Shown here piece by piece: positions 1-9,911 of a stretch of DNA of 64,000 bases (its first letter is position 1; each line of letters opens with the position of its first letter). This DNA is from Siphonodentalium dalli. Taxonomy: Eukaryota; Mollusca; Scaphopoda; Gadilida; Siphonodentaliidae. The notes beneath the pieces are model-generated. The model had not been told where the DNA came from. It did not search any database and was given only the letters and a program-made list of their open reading frames with translations. The stretch lies in contig CP136063.1 of NCBI GenBank assembly GCA_032622095.1, forward strand, positions 23,872,987 through 23,936,986, in the 5' to 3' direction. The position numbers and the translations under genes were made by a program.

Positions 1-10
1 CACGCGTCCG
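1..10 (+). other. cDNA-adaptor-like decamer at window edge
   Basis: The first ten bases, CACGCGTCCG, equal the end of the SalI-type adaptor used in many cDNA and plasmid libraries. The exact position at base 1 suggests untrimmed cloning sequence at a contig edge. A chance match cannot be excluded from sequence alone. Confidence 0.35.
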
Positions 11-417
11 TGTGAACGGATGTAATACAGACAACGAAAAGTACGGACTAACGAAACAAAGCAACGAACTCGTCTGAACACTCCTTTACGTCGTATTTGA
101 CTGGCATTTCCCAGTGGTTAATTAGGCTGAAGTGGTCACTCGCACCTAATAAAAGTGTTGTTGGGTACACGGGGTTTGCGATCGGCACTAACACCGTCAC
201 TTAAACTGTTTTTTCTGAAAGTCTGGCGCCCATTGGCAGTTTGTTTTCAGTTCATTTGTTTCCCATTGGAACGTAAACAATTATTCTCTGACAGAAATCA
301 TGGCAGAAACGAAAACTAAACGTCATTTAGAACGACCTTTCAAAACATGTGTACCCTTCAGTACATTTTCAAAACCTGTGTACCCTTCAGCACTTTTTTG
401 TTGAGAGTGACCCCTTC
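11..417. repeat. unannotated flank with a short tandem duplication
   Basis: I see no coding signal here. From about 341 to 400 a 29-bp unit (core ACCTGTGTACCCTTCAG, first copy ACATGTGTACCCTTCAG) is repeated twice, directly before the truncated M1 element. Confidence 0.5.
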
Positions 418-825
418 ATTCGAATATTTTCTGGTCTAAAAATGTGTGTTTGTTCAGCTAACGAACAATAGTGGTTACTGTTAACAGATACCAGAAATCA
501 TATTGGGCAATTTTGTCACAAATAAACGTTAATTATACTCATTATCGCTTATATCTGTGGAACAAAACAATACAAACAACCAATATGTGACATTTGACAT
601 TCGTTGCGTAGCCGTAGGAACATCCCAGTGCTCTATATCGCAATACGGTCTCATCCAAATGGTCGGTTCTAAAAATAGTAACATAAATGGGCCCGATTTA
701 ATATTCGAAATAAAATCAATATTAATTGACAGAAGCTTTTCCATACAGGGGTTTTCAGTTCATATCTATTATTTTATACCCACGCAACTATTTAAAATTT
801 GTTATTTAAAGAGATAATCCATCTT
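418..825 (-). mobile_element. M1 MITE copy, 5'-truncated
   Basis: This copy is reversed relative to the copies at 38469, 50174 and 55659, and it aligns with them along its whole length. The outer ~125 bp of one terminal inverted repeat is missing: the copy begins inside the shared TTCGAATATTTTCTGGTC stretch. The other end is intact and finishes GAGATAATCCATCTT. An 86-codon open frame (557-817, GTG start only) is present but is disrupted in other copies, so I do not call it a gene. It lies about 140 bp from the end of the zinc-finger ORF at 969. Confidence 0.8.
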
Positions 826-968
826 TCAGCGTTAACTAGTTGACAACTATTTTGACAAGATATTAGCCGCTATGAATCAGTCCCCGCAAATGTTCGCAAA
901 TCGAATACATGTTTAAATCCATTAAACGTAAGATGAGACTAAAGACTGCAAACATCTGATGAATGTAG

Positions 969-2135
969 TCAGATTTCCAGAGTGTGTGAATATTTTCCCG
1001 CACATATTACACTTGTGTGAGTATGAATTTTTCTATGTCGCATCAGAGAACTTGATTGGGCGAAAGTTTTCTCACATATATCGCACTGATACGGACGGTC
1101 ACCCGTGTGGATTCTCTTATGTACACTCAGATTTCCAGAGCGTGCAAATACTTTCCCGCATAAATCACACTCGTGTGGGCGATCACCTGAATGCATTTGC
1201 TTATGTCGAGTCAGATTAGTTGGGTCAGCGAACGATATATCACATATGTCACACTCGTGTGGACGTTCTCCTGTGTGAGTTATCTTGTGTCTCATCAGGG
1301 AACTTGAATAAGTGAACGATTTCTGACATGTATCGCACTCGTATGGTCGGTCACCTGTGTGAATTAGTTTGTGCTTCGTCAGAGTACTTGAATGAGTGAA
1401 TGATTTCTCACATATATCGCATTGATACGGTCGATCACCTGTGTGGATTCGCTTATGGGCAGTCATATCGCTTAATCGAAAAAACATTTTCCCACATATA
1501 TCACACCCATAATGACGATCACCTGTGTGAATAATCTTGTGTTTTGTCAGGTAACTTAAATCAGTGAACGACTTCTCACATATATCGCATTCGTATGGCC
1601 TGTCGCCTGTGTGAACTCGCTTATGTCTGATCAGATTTCCAAAGAGTGTGAATACTTTTTCACATAAATCGCACTGATATGGACGATCACCTGTGTGGAT
1701 TATCTTATGTGTAGTCAGATTTCCAGAGAGTGCGAATACTTTCCCGCATATATCACATTCGTGTGAGCCATCACCTGTATGGATTTTCACATGTTGCTTT
1801 AGAGTTCTTGCGTGAGCGAACGACTTCTCACATATATCGCAATGAAACCGGGGACGATCAGCTGTGTGGATTATCTTATGCCTAGTTACATACCCAAATT
1901 GTGTGAATACTTTCCCGCATATATCACACTCATGTGATAGTGAGTCATCGCCTGTATTGATTTTCATATGTTGCGTCAGAGTAGCTGACCGAGCCAAGGA
2001 TTTCTCACATATATCACACTGATATGGCCGATCACCTGTGTGATTTCTCTTATGTGCAGTAAGATTTCCAGAGAGTGCGAATACTTTTCCACATATATCA
2101 CATTCGTGTGGACTAGTACCTGTTTGCATTTTCAT
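969..2135 (-). CDS. C2H2 zinc-finger protein, 13 fingers, possibly part of a decaying gene
   Basis: This is a 388-residue frame from ATG at 2135 made almost wholly of 28-residue C2H2 fingers of the form CDICxKxF...L..H...H. Finger 2 has Asn in place of the last His (HMKIN). Most linkers are TGDRPY instead of the classical TGEKPY. Finger-only proteins of this kind are sequence-specific nuclear DNA binders; no ZAD, BTB or KRAB-like domain is visible. Both edges look damaged. Upstream, two more fingers are readable only in shifted frames (2136-2290). Downstream, a 14th finger (KCNMCGKIF) is out of frame because its linker lost bases, so the last ~18 residues are off-frame reading. The finger order matches the plus-strand ORF at 12522, so the two are paralogues. 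It could be expressed as a shortened protein or be a recent pseudogene. Confidence 0.7.
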   Translation of the reverse strand: MKMQTGTSPHECDICGKVFALSGNLTAHKRNHTGDRPYQCDICEKSLARSATLTQHMKINTGDDSLSHECDICGKVFTQFGYVTRHKIIHTADRPRFHCDICEKSFAHARTLKQHVKIHTGDGSHECDICGKVFALSGNLTTHKIIHTGDRPYQCDLCEKVFTLFGNLIRHKRVHTGDRPYECDICEKSFTDLSYLTKHKIIHTGDRHYGCDICGKMFFRLSDMTAHKRIHTGDRPYQCDICEKSFTHSSTLTKHKLIHTGDRPYECDTCQKSFTYSSSLMRHKITHTGERPHECDICDISFADPTNLTRHKQMHSGDRPHECDLCGKVFARSGNLSVHKRIHTGDRPYQCDICEKTFAQSSSLMRHRKIHTHTSVICAGKYSHTLEI

Positions 2136-2290
2136 ATGTTGTGCTTGAGTACTTCAGTAAGCGAACAACTTCTGAGATACCGGTATATATCAGCTGAACC
2201 CGGGGACGATCACCTGTGTGGATTAGTTTATGTGCAGTCATATTTCCCGAGCATGCAATACTTTCCCACTTATCACATCCGAACACAGAA
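2136..2290 (-). pseudogene. frameshifted N-terminal fingers of the 969-2135 array
   Basis: Minus-strand translation gives CDKWESIACSGNMTAHKLIH followed by a TGDRP linker, a recognisable but degraded finger. The next finger lost its Cys pair and its frame (about 2155-2205). The same SGNM(T/S)AH finger starts the paralogues at 12492 and 7836, so it belongs to the ancestral gene. The array stops where the inverted-repeat arm begins, near 2284. Confidence 0.65.
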
Positions 2291-2557
2291 ATTGGAATCA
2301 CTGACTTTTATGCAATTTTTTGAGATTTTTTTGGAGTTATAGGCATTAGGGATCAGAAGTATGGCAGGTAATTTTCTGGAGATTCCTCCACCACCATTCA
2401 CTTCGACCCGTGAATTGTAACAACAAAAGCATCAATCTCAGGGTTTTCGGCATATATAGTTAGAAAAAGCATTGATCTACAATCTTACCGCGAGCATAGC
2501 ATCTATTCGTTGATTTATTCCAGGTTTTATCGCACGTTAACAAATTGTTTTCACCTG

Positions 2558-2761
2558 TTAGCTAGGTGGTGCCGCCGAAGATAGCCGGAACTCCTCGATT
2601 CCAATTTCTGTGTTCTTCGGCAAATCGGAAAATCTGGTAGTACGAAAACTGGTATTCGGAGCCGGAACATTGTTATCGGTCAAAACAATCAGCCCACGAC
2701 AAAGGTCTATTAAAAGTATCAGGTTCTGCCTTCCCAGCTGGTCCATTAAGCGTTGTTTCAT
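2558..2761 (-). other. small ORF (67 codons) inside the inverted repeat, status unknown
   Basis: An ATG-initiated 67-residue frame begins MKQRLMDQLGRQNLILLIDL. It has no recognised domain. The other arm (7114-7269) carries the same start and sequence but stops after 51 residues, because a GAA codon has become TAA. Conservation here mirrors the general identity of the arms and is not evidence of selection. It is most likely repeat-derived. Confidence 0.25.
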
Positions 2762-3166
2762 TGTGTAATATGGTCATTTGAGTGTTAAACAGAATAAAAT
2801 GTCAAGAAAGGGATTTTGGTGTCATTAGACGCATAATAACACATCCAAACTATCCAGAAATTCAAGTTGGCGTTCAACATAGCCACCGAAACTCATAAAT
2901 AGCTAGGGCAAATTACTCACAAAGTCAAATTGACCAAACACGAATACAGTCTCGATATGGACATCTGATTGTTAACAATATGATTTGGGTGTGCATGGCT
3001 GAGAATGTGTCGACATTTCAAGATGGCTACCAAAATGGTCGTCGAAAAATTGTCAAAATTTGAGTGATATCAATATCAGTATGATTAAATAATTAGCCAG
3101 TACAATTTTCCAACGTATTGATTCCCATTTATCGGGACAACAATTTTTCAAACAAAGCAGTATCTT

Positions 3167-3575
3167 AGTGTAAACATATTTTTATTTCCAAATCCAAACA
3201 TAATACACAAGTGACATAAATATATAACATATAAGAGATAAATGTATGGAAATGAGGATCAGACAACAAGCCCGAGGGCTTATATGAAGTCTTCTCCTCT
3301 TTGGCGACATGCCCCTTCCTCAATAAGTGAGGGAGGGGTATCGATCAGACGGGAAAGGATATAAATAATGTTTTTTAAAGGAGAAGTAACTAAGTTTGAG
3401 TTGGGGATGGAAACAGCGGGAAGATAGTGTTAGGGATAGCAGGAGGGAGAGAGATAGAGAGAGAAAGAGAGAGAGAATGAGAGAGAGTGAGAAAGTGGAG
3501 GGGCAGAGTTTTCAATAATTTAGTTGCTGCGTCATGAAAATTATGCTCGTAGTAATATGCATGCGTCAGGCTCTT
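3167..3575 (-). mobile_element. 5'-truncated retroelement 3' end with (GA)n tract
   Basis: The insertion is absent from the other inverted-repeat arm, so both ends are visible. It is bordered by a TCTT repeat (3163-3166 and 3572-3575) that looks like a 4-bp target duplication. Read on the minus strand it resembles a LINE 3' untranslated tail (…CCCTCGGGCTTGTTGTCTG…) ending GGAAATAAAAATATG. A GA/TC-rich microsatellite lies at about 3445-3495. No coding sequence remains. Confidence 0.55.
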
Positions 3576-3783
3576 CATTAGATTCAAACCTGCTAGTCAC
3601 ACACTAAGAGGGCATTTTGCAATTATGGCGAGCGATGAGCTTAATTGTTTTCAAACATGTACGAAAAAAACAGATGTCAATAGCTACGTGCAGACATGAT
3701 TATCGATGAACGATTGCCAGTAAACATATGGTCCCGGCGGTTCATTCAGCAAATTGTGTAGCGCAAAAAATGCGTGATATGAC

Positions 3784-4490
3784 ATACCAGCTGGCATGAT
3801 GCTACGCTGAAACCAGGTAACATATTCTGATATATAATCACGCATAAGAGCGAATATTTCCCATTACAATTCACACAAAAGTCACACAACACCCACGTGC
3901 GCTTATATACTTTGAATTCTAGCTGGTTTATTTGCATCATACGCGTCACTTCACCCATAAGTGTATTGTAAACGTAGCTGTGGATATAAAATCGATCTGA
4001 CTATATACCTATCGTGTTCCCGGCCATTCAAGTGTACCCTCACAACAAGAGAACACTGTTTATTCGAGCGGGGATTATGTCCGTCTTTCCTGACGATGTA
4101 TGATAATTACATGGTCCCAATGAGGGAGTATTCACTCTTATTTGATGATTGATCTATATAAATCGCCTATAAATACGAATATTCCCCTCCGCTCACCGCA
4201 ACTTATAACCTGGGTAACTTTATAACAATTGCAGGAACCTGGGTAACTTTGTCTTTGTCACAGAAAACCGAAGAGAGTGTCTATTCAGCCTAACTCACGG
4301 CCCTATTGGATCCACCAGACCCGGTTATGTGGTTTTAGTGCTACAGGTCAAAGTTCGGGAGTAGCATTTCCATATATGGAAGTCATGAATATTCAAAATC
4401 ACTAAAACCACGGAACCTGCGCTGGATGAATCTCTGAAACCATGGAACGGGACTGGGTGAATCCAATACGGCCGCGACTCAGTGGTCTCG
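3784..4490. other. no gene seen
   Basis: This is AT-rich sequence in the loop of the inverted duplication. Short frames at 3746-3958 (minus) and 3961-4152 (plus) show no recognisable domain. Confidence 0.5.
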
Positions 4491-4500
4491 CTTGTTGGAC

Positions 4501-4830
4501 CAATTCCAATCAGCCTTCACGGAAAATAACACCTCACTGCCCGAACTAGACCAAACAAAACCAGTCGACGCAATGGTCAAATCTGAGATCAGTATCGTCG
4601 ATGTAACTGCATTGCTATGAAACATCAAACCCCATAAGGCCATGTGTCCTGATCTCATATATACCGAACCAGATACTTAAAACGTGTGCCGAAGAAATTT
4701 GCCTATACCAGGCATATTCAACAAATAACTAAAGACAGAGTATCCAATAATGACCGTTATGTTATGATGATCACCATAATCGGGAGGAATTCCTACCCAA
4801 CGATCAATCAATCATAAAAATACAGCGTTG
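4501..4830 (+). pseudogene. decayed non-LTR retrotransposon reverse transcriptase fragment
   Basis: The frame from 4501 reads QFQSAFTENNTSLPELDQTK… and then NIKPHKAMCPDLIYT. This is the N-terminal RT region of jockey/CR1-type LINEs, where a K-A-x-G-P-D motif is expected; here the Gly is Cys. In-frame stops lie at 4618 and 4678, and the sequence continues in another frame as ILKTCAEEICLYQ. It resembles the lineage of the fragment at 56455-57020 but covers an earlier part of the RT. It is plainly dead. Confidence 0.65.
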
Positions 4831-4853
4831 ATTACTCCCTCAGTTATTGGTAG

Positions 4854-5276
4854 ATGAATGGTAATTGTGTAACATCACTGGAGATATTTATAAACATGTT
4901 TACAAAGTATTTCCTCAAGTTTGCAGTTCGGATGGTGCATGCGGATATACCTTATTGTTGCATGCACATGATTCAAATTGTTTTATCCGCCCATTGCACT
5001 ATAGAAATAAAAGCAGAGCAGATAGTTATTTCTATTCGGGAGCACACATGGCATGACAGTGTGGATCAAAATCTGGAAAAGCGTGATCTGGTCCAAATTA
5101 TAGCCCGGTCTGTATGCAACACAACAACTAATGTTGACTACATATGGAAAATACTTCGAAAAGATGAACTTTGCGGAACTACACCAAATACCATTTATTT
5201 GGAGACATTTATTGTTTTAAATGGGCTAGCGGACCGTCAACGTTTTCATCATTTCAGCAATCGAATGAGAAATTAA
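4854..5276 (+). other. 140-codon ORF of unknown status
   Basis: An ATG frame starts MNGNCVTSLEIFINMFTKYF. I recognise no family, signal peptide or catalytic motif. It follows directly after the RT fragment and could be chance or mobile-element remnant. I do not assign a function. Confidence 0.2.
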
Positions 5277-5564
5277 GTAGCCTTGATGTTTTCGGAACAT
5301 ATTGAGACGATTAACTATTATTGAAAGGGTCATCGGATACACATAAACTAAACAGTGGTTGTCTGAAAATCACCAGTGAACAATCGAATTACCCCACAGT
5401 GTAAATACGAAATAAACGTTTCAGATATAGCCGTGGTGGACTTTTCACCTTTAAAACGTTGCTGAAATTGTTAGTACTTAAAAATATAATACAGAGTAAT
5501 ACAAACATGTGCTGGTTCACACAGAATAACATATGCTTCGTGCACGAATGCAGATAGCATATAA

Positions 5565-5628
5565 GGGCCAGCTCGCCCCAGGCCGTTTTTGGGGCGAGCT
5601 GGCCCACCTTTCAGGGGCGAGCTGGCCC
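5565..5628. repeat. GC-rich GGGGCGAGCTGGCCC motifs with a perfect hairpin
   Basis: 5565-5579 (GGGCCAGCTCGCCCC) and 5591-5605 (GGGGCGAGCTGGCCC) form a perfect 15-bp stem with an 11-nt loop. A third copy follows at 5614-5628. The motif is very GC-rich against an AT-rich background and recurs at 6411-6495. Confidence 0.8.
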
Positions 5629-5631
5629 GGG

Positions 5632-6410
5632 TATTACATTTGTATTAAAGTTGTAAATAAGTTAATATATATTAATATATTAATTTCTTAAGTTCAGATT
5701 ATGATATATTTCAGAGTTATGTCCATCAATTTTGACATTTATATTACTTTAGGCACGTTTGTTAGCAAAGATAATAGCCATGCAGTTTATCACACTAGTT
5801 GGTTTGAACGACGAACCGGCGAATTCATAAATAACAATAATGAACTGTTTTCACATTCTGGATATTAAAGTTTCTCTTATTCTCTGAGTTCATCTCACTA
5901 TCTCTGGAGTTTGGGAACCCCTTTGAAGCCGTTATTATATCCCCATTCATATCCTATCAAAACAATAGAAGCAGGTTGTTTACACAGTAACCAATCGACT
6001 AATCACACCTCACACTTCAGTGGATGAGATGGCTTCAGTGTGATAGATAATCACTTTCATATGCCGACCACATACCGTATATAAGCAGTGCAATATTTAT
6101 CTGACATCATAACCACAAATATGTTCCGTTGTATCTGCGAATATATACAACGGCAGTGGCTCGACTCAAGCACATTTTCGATCGAGGAATGGATTATATT
6201 CCGACATGACGTTCGGACAAATAATGATCTCGAATGTGTGTATATTTAATTCAACATTCCAAATTCAATGATACACATCTTGGGTATCAGTTGACCGATT
6301 TGGGTATCACTTTGTATGGTATCACTTGACTCGGGTATCACTTGACTGTAAGCCAGAGAAAGCAAGCAAAACGACCCCAAAACGACAACTTAAATAAGAC
6401 ATTATCCCTT
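5632..6410. other. no gene seen
   Basis: AT-rich sequence with no coding frame or structure I can support. Near 6283-6350 the phrase GGTATCACTTGAC is repeated in short direct copies. Confidence 0.5.
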
Positions 6411-6495
6411 GGGGCGAGCTGGCCCGGGCGAGCTGGCTCGGGGCGAGCTGGCCCATGTCGACTGGGGCGAGCTGATCCTGGGGCGAGTGGGCCCG
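6411..6495 (+). repeat. tandem GGGGCGAGCTGGCCC-type motif cluster
   Basis: About five direct, slightly diverged copies of the 15-bp GC-rich motif found at 5565-5628 are packed together. They end only 6 bp before the right inverted-repeat arm starts at 6501. Confidence 0.75.
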
Positions 6496-6500
6496 TTTCC

Positions 6501-7584
6501 GTCATATCACGCATTTTTTGCGCTACACAATTTGCTGAATGAACCACCGGGACCATATGTTTACTGGCAATCGTTCATCGATAATCATGTCTGCACGTAG
6601 CTATTGACATCTGTTTTTTTCGTACATGTTTGAATACAATTAAGCTCATCGCTCGCCATAATTGCAAAATGCCCTCTTAGTATGTGACTAGCAGGTTTGA
6701 ATCTAACGAAGATACTGCTTTGTTTGAAAAATTGTTGTCCCGATAAATGGGAATCAATACGTTGGAAAATTGTACTGGCTAATTATTTAATCATACTGAT
6801 ATTGATATCACTCAAATTTTGACAATTTTTCGACGACCATTTTGGTAGCCATCTTGAAATGTCGACACATTCTCAGCCATGCACACCCAAATCATATTGT
6901 TAACAATCAGATGTCCATATCGAGACTGTATTCGTGTTTGGTCAATTTGACTTTGTGAGTAATTTTCCCTAGCTATTTATGAGTTTCGGTGGCTATGTTG
7001 AACGCCAACTTGAATTTCTGGATAGTTTGGATGTGTTATTCTGCGTCTAATGACACCAAAATCCCTTTCTTGACATTTTATTCTGTTTAACACTCAAATG
7101 ACCATATTACACAATGAAACAACGCTTAATGGACCAGCTGGGAAGGCAGAACCTGATACTTTTAATAGACCTTTGTCGTGGGCTGATTGTTTTGACCGAT
7201 AACAATGTTCCGGCTCCGAATACCAGTTTTCGTACTACCCGATTTTCCGATTTGCCGAAGACCACATAAATTGGAATCGAGGAGTTCCGGCTATCTTCGG
7301 CGGCACCACCTAGCTAACAGGTGAAAAAAATTTGTTAACGTGCGATAAAACCTGGAATAAATCAACGAATAGATGCTATGCTCGCGGTAAGATCAATGCT
7401 TTTTCTAACTATATATGCCGAAAACCCTGAGATTGATGCTTTTGTTGTTACAATTCACGGGTCGAAGTGAATGGTGGTGGAGGAATCTCCAGAAAATTAC
7501 CTGCCATTCTTCTGATCCCTAATGCCTATAACTCCAAAAAAATCTCAAAAAATTGCATAAAAGTCAGTGATTCTAATTTCTGTG
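6501..7584 (-). repeat. right arm of the large inverted duplication
   Basis: This is the reverse complement of 2284-3783 minus the 409-bp insertion, and its uninterrupted insertion site near 6713-6716 shows the empty state. Sampled identity is about 97%. The 51-codon small ORF at 7114-7269 is the truncated counterpart of the ORF at 2558-2761. Confidence 0.9.
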
Positions 7585-7589
7585 CATCC

Positions 7590-8196
7590 GAATAATAATG
7601 TAAATATAAGTAAACAATCCCAGTTACAGTCAATAAGATCATTGTCGTGTGTATACTTTCCCGCATATATCACACTTGTGTGATCCATCGCCTGTATGGA
7701 TTTTCAAATGTTGCGTCAGAATACTTGGCTTAGCGAACGATTTCTCACATATAACGCACTGAAACCGGGGACGACCATCTGTGTGGATTAGTTCATGTGC
7801 AGACATATTTCCCGAACATGCAATGCTTCCCCACACATATCACATCCGAATGAATTATCGCCTATCATATGTCGATTCAGATGTTCACGATATCTGAATA
7901 TTTTAACTCATATATCGGAAATTAGTGGATTATCTCCTGAATGTTCTCACGCTGTTATCCACATTGTTTTCGAACGACACCCTGGTTCCGTGGGTGACGC
8001 ATTCGAAGAAATTTCCATTGACAATGAAGGAATGTATACTTTGTTCCACGGATGTGATTATAATGTCAATATAAACAAACAATCCCAGTTACAGTCAATA
8101 AGATCATTGTCGACAACAAACACAGATTGTCTTTGTTCCTTAGAAGTAACATTTCAAAATCTGGTTTCTAGAATGGATACATGTATTGGTCGATAG
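7590..8196 (-). pseudogene. zinc-finger gene fragment, inverted copy of ~12.1-12.69 kb
   Basis: The minus strand at 7836-7639 encodes SGNMSAHELIHTDGRPRF and two more fingers (CVICEKSFAKPS…, CDICGKVYTR), then breaks. The whole segment to about 8115 is nearly identical, inverted, to 12.2-12.69 kb. A 50-bp stretch (…CCCAGTTACAGTCAATAAG…) occurs at both 7595-7647 and 8063-8113, so the segment is bounded by a short direct repeat. The open frame on the opposite strand (7795-8196, shared with 12533-12030) is probably an antisense by-product. I judge it a partial, non-functional duplicate. Confidence 0.7.
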
Positions 8197-8409
8197 AAAT
8201 CCAACAGCCAATTATAGTTCTTGTAGAGAATTTCGGTCGGTGTTTGTTATGTTTTTCTTCTATTGATATATGGGATCTATATTGTGATTTTATTGTATTG
8301 TAGAGACTTCACCTTTGAGAAATATATTGTTTTAATTCGGAAAGGCTAATGCAGAATAGCTTCATTGACTATAATTATGTAAACCCCATGCAGTTGGATC
8401 AAGACATGC

Positions 8410-8620
8410 GTTTATTTATGACAAAATTACAGTTATAAAATTTATGGCATCTTTTAACAGTAACCATTATTGATCATTAGATAAAGGATCGCACAAGTTT
8501 AAACAAGAAATAATCCAAATATTAATAATATTAATCGATACAAGCGTTTCCAGACAGGGGTATTCGATTCATATATATTATTGTATACCCCGGAAACTAT
8601 ATAAAACCTGTTTACAAAGA
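8410..8620 (+). mobile_element. diverged 3' half of an M1 MITE
   Basis: Segments match M1 in order: TGACAAAATTAC, TAACAGTAACCATTATTG, ATTAATCGATACAAGCGTTTCC, GTATACCCCGGAAACTATAT and CTGTTTACAAAGATAA. It is more diverged than the other copies, and both termini are lost. Confidence 0.6.
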
Positions 8621-8990
8621 TAATATGAGATACATTTTAGAAGTACAATAACAGTTTACTTCCGCAAACATGACGTCACAAAAATAGCACGTCTTCGAAT
8701 GACCACCCACGGCAATAGCTCAAACTTTGCAAAGTAAAGTTGATCTAACAAAAATGATGAAACAGAAATACAAATACTTCGATTTTAAAATATGGAAGTA
8801 TAATAAATGAGAGAAAAACATTATTATTGGTGAGATACACTGTTACATCGATATCCTGATTATCAATACCAAGCTGCAAAACAGAGTTAAGTCCCCTCCC
8901 TACGCGATATAAGTCCTGTGTAGGGGACTGAACTATGCATGGGGCTTGGATCAAAACATACTACGTGTATGTCATAAACCGGTATGCTGA
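8621..8990. other. no gene seen
   Basis: AT-rich sequence between the M1 remnant and a zinc-finger pseudogene. There is no convincing frame. Confidence 0.4.
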
Positions 8991-8991
8991 G

Positions 8992-9477
8992 TCAAGTTCG
9001 TGCGTGGATTTTCATGTGGGTTCTCAGGTTACTCGACTGCGTAAACGATTTCTCACAAACATCACACTGATACGGACGGTCCCCTGTATGGACTCTCTTA
9101 TGTTTAATTAGGTCTCCCACTCGAGTAAATGTTTTCCGACACATATCGCACTGATGTGGATGCTCTTCAGTGTGGACTCTTTTATGAAGGGTGGCTTGCA
9201 CTAAACTAGTAAATAATTCATCACATACATCGCATTTATATGGAAGATAGTGCTCATGATGGGTGGATCCTCTTATGATTAGTCAGAGATCCTAATTTAG
9301 TATATGTTTTTCGTGTGGCCGATAACCTGTGTGCGTTCTCTTGTGTTCCATCAGCACTCTTGAATCGACGAAAGACTTCTGACACAAATCGCACGGATAC
9401 GGGCGCTCTCCCGTATGAGTTCTCCTGTGTCTCATCAGACTATTTGAGTGAGTAAAACAATAGAACAATACAGTCAA
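8992..9477 (-). pseudogene. C2H2 zinc-finger pseudogene fragment (~6 fingers)
   Basis: Minus-strand frames 9477-9292 (…[20 protein letters not shown]…) and 9201-8992 (…PHQCDMCRKTFTRVGDLIKH…) are two parts of one finger array. The fingers between them ([28 protein letters not shown]) are readable only in shifted frames. It uses the TGERPY linker in places, unlike the neighbouring arrays. The upstream end is cut where the TIR element at 9484 begins, so the insertion may have split an older gene. Confidence 0.7.
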
Positions 9478-9839
9478 TCAGGGTATAGCGGATCACTTTT
9501 TAATTTTTCCCGTATTTTTCTGCAACTAAAAGGAATTCCCTGCATTTTTTCATTGATATTTATAGACATGTATATACTGCTTCCTCGGGAAGTAGAATTA
9601 TTTGAACCAAGTCCTCCTTTATTTCGGAAAATTAGATCGTTTGACAGGCGTAAATTGGTCAGCAGCGGACCACTTTTGTCAGTAGCGGATCACTTGCTTC
9701 AATGAATAATTTTACACTTCCTACCTCACTTTTACACCTTGTTAGCACAAGATATATTGTAACAAGCTAGTTTGAAGATAGTTTTGCACAATAACTCTAG
9801 TTTTAATGTACTTAGTAACAGAAAACCCCACAGAAAACG

Positions 9840-9905
9840 AGCATGCCAGTTACTGGTTACTGCGCATGTGCGATTACTTTACTGGTTAATGCGCATGTGC
9901 GATCC
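9840..9905 (+). repeat. short tandem duplication TACTGGTTAMTGCGCATGTGCGAT
   Basis: Two copies, about 30 bp apart, share ACTGGTTACTGCGCATGTGC (TAATGC in the second). They lie directly before the composite element. Confidence 0.6.
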
Positions 9906-9911
9906 GCTATT

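Larger units (their letters stand above)
2284..3783 (+). repeat. left arm of a large inverted duplication
   Basis: This stretch reappears inverted at 6501-7584, about 97% identical over a sampled 100 bp. It is longer than its partner by a 409-bp insertion at 3167-3575. The arm carries the dispersed motif ACCATTTTGGTAGCCATCTTG near 3024 on the minus strand. The loop between the arms is about 2.7 kb. Confidence 0.9.
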
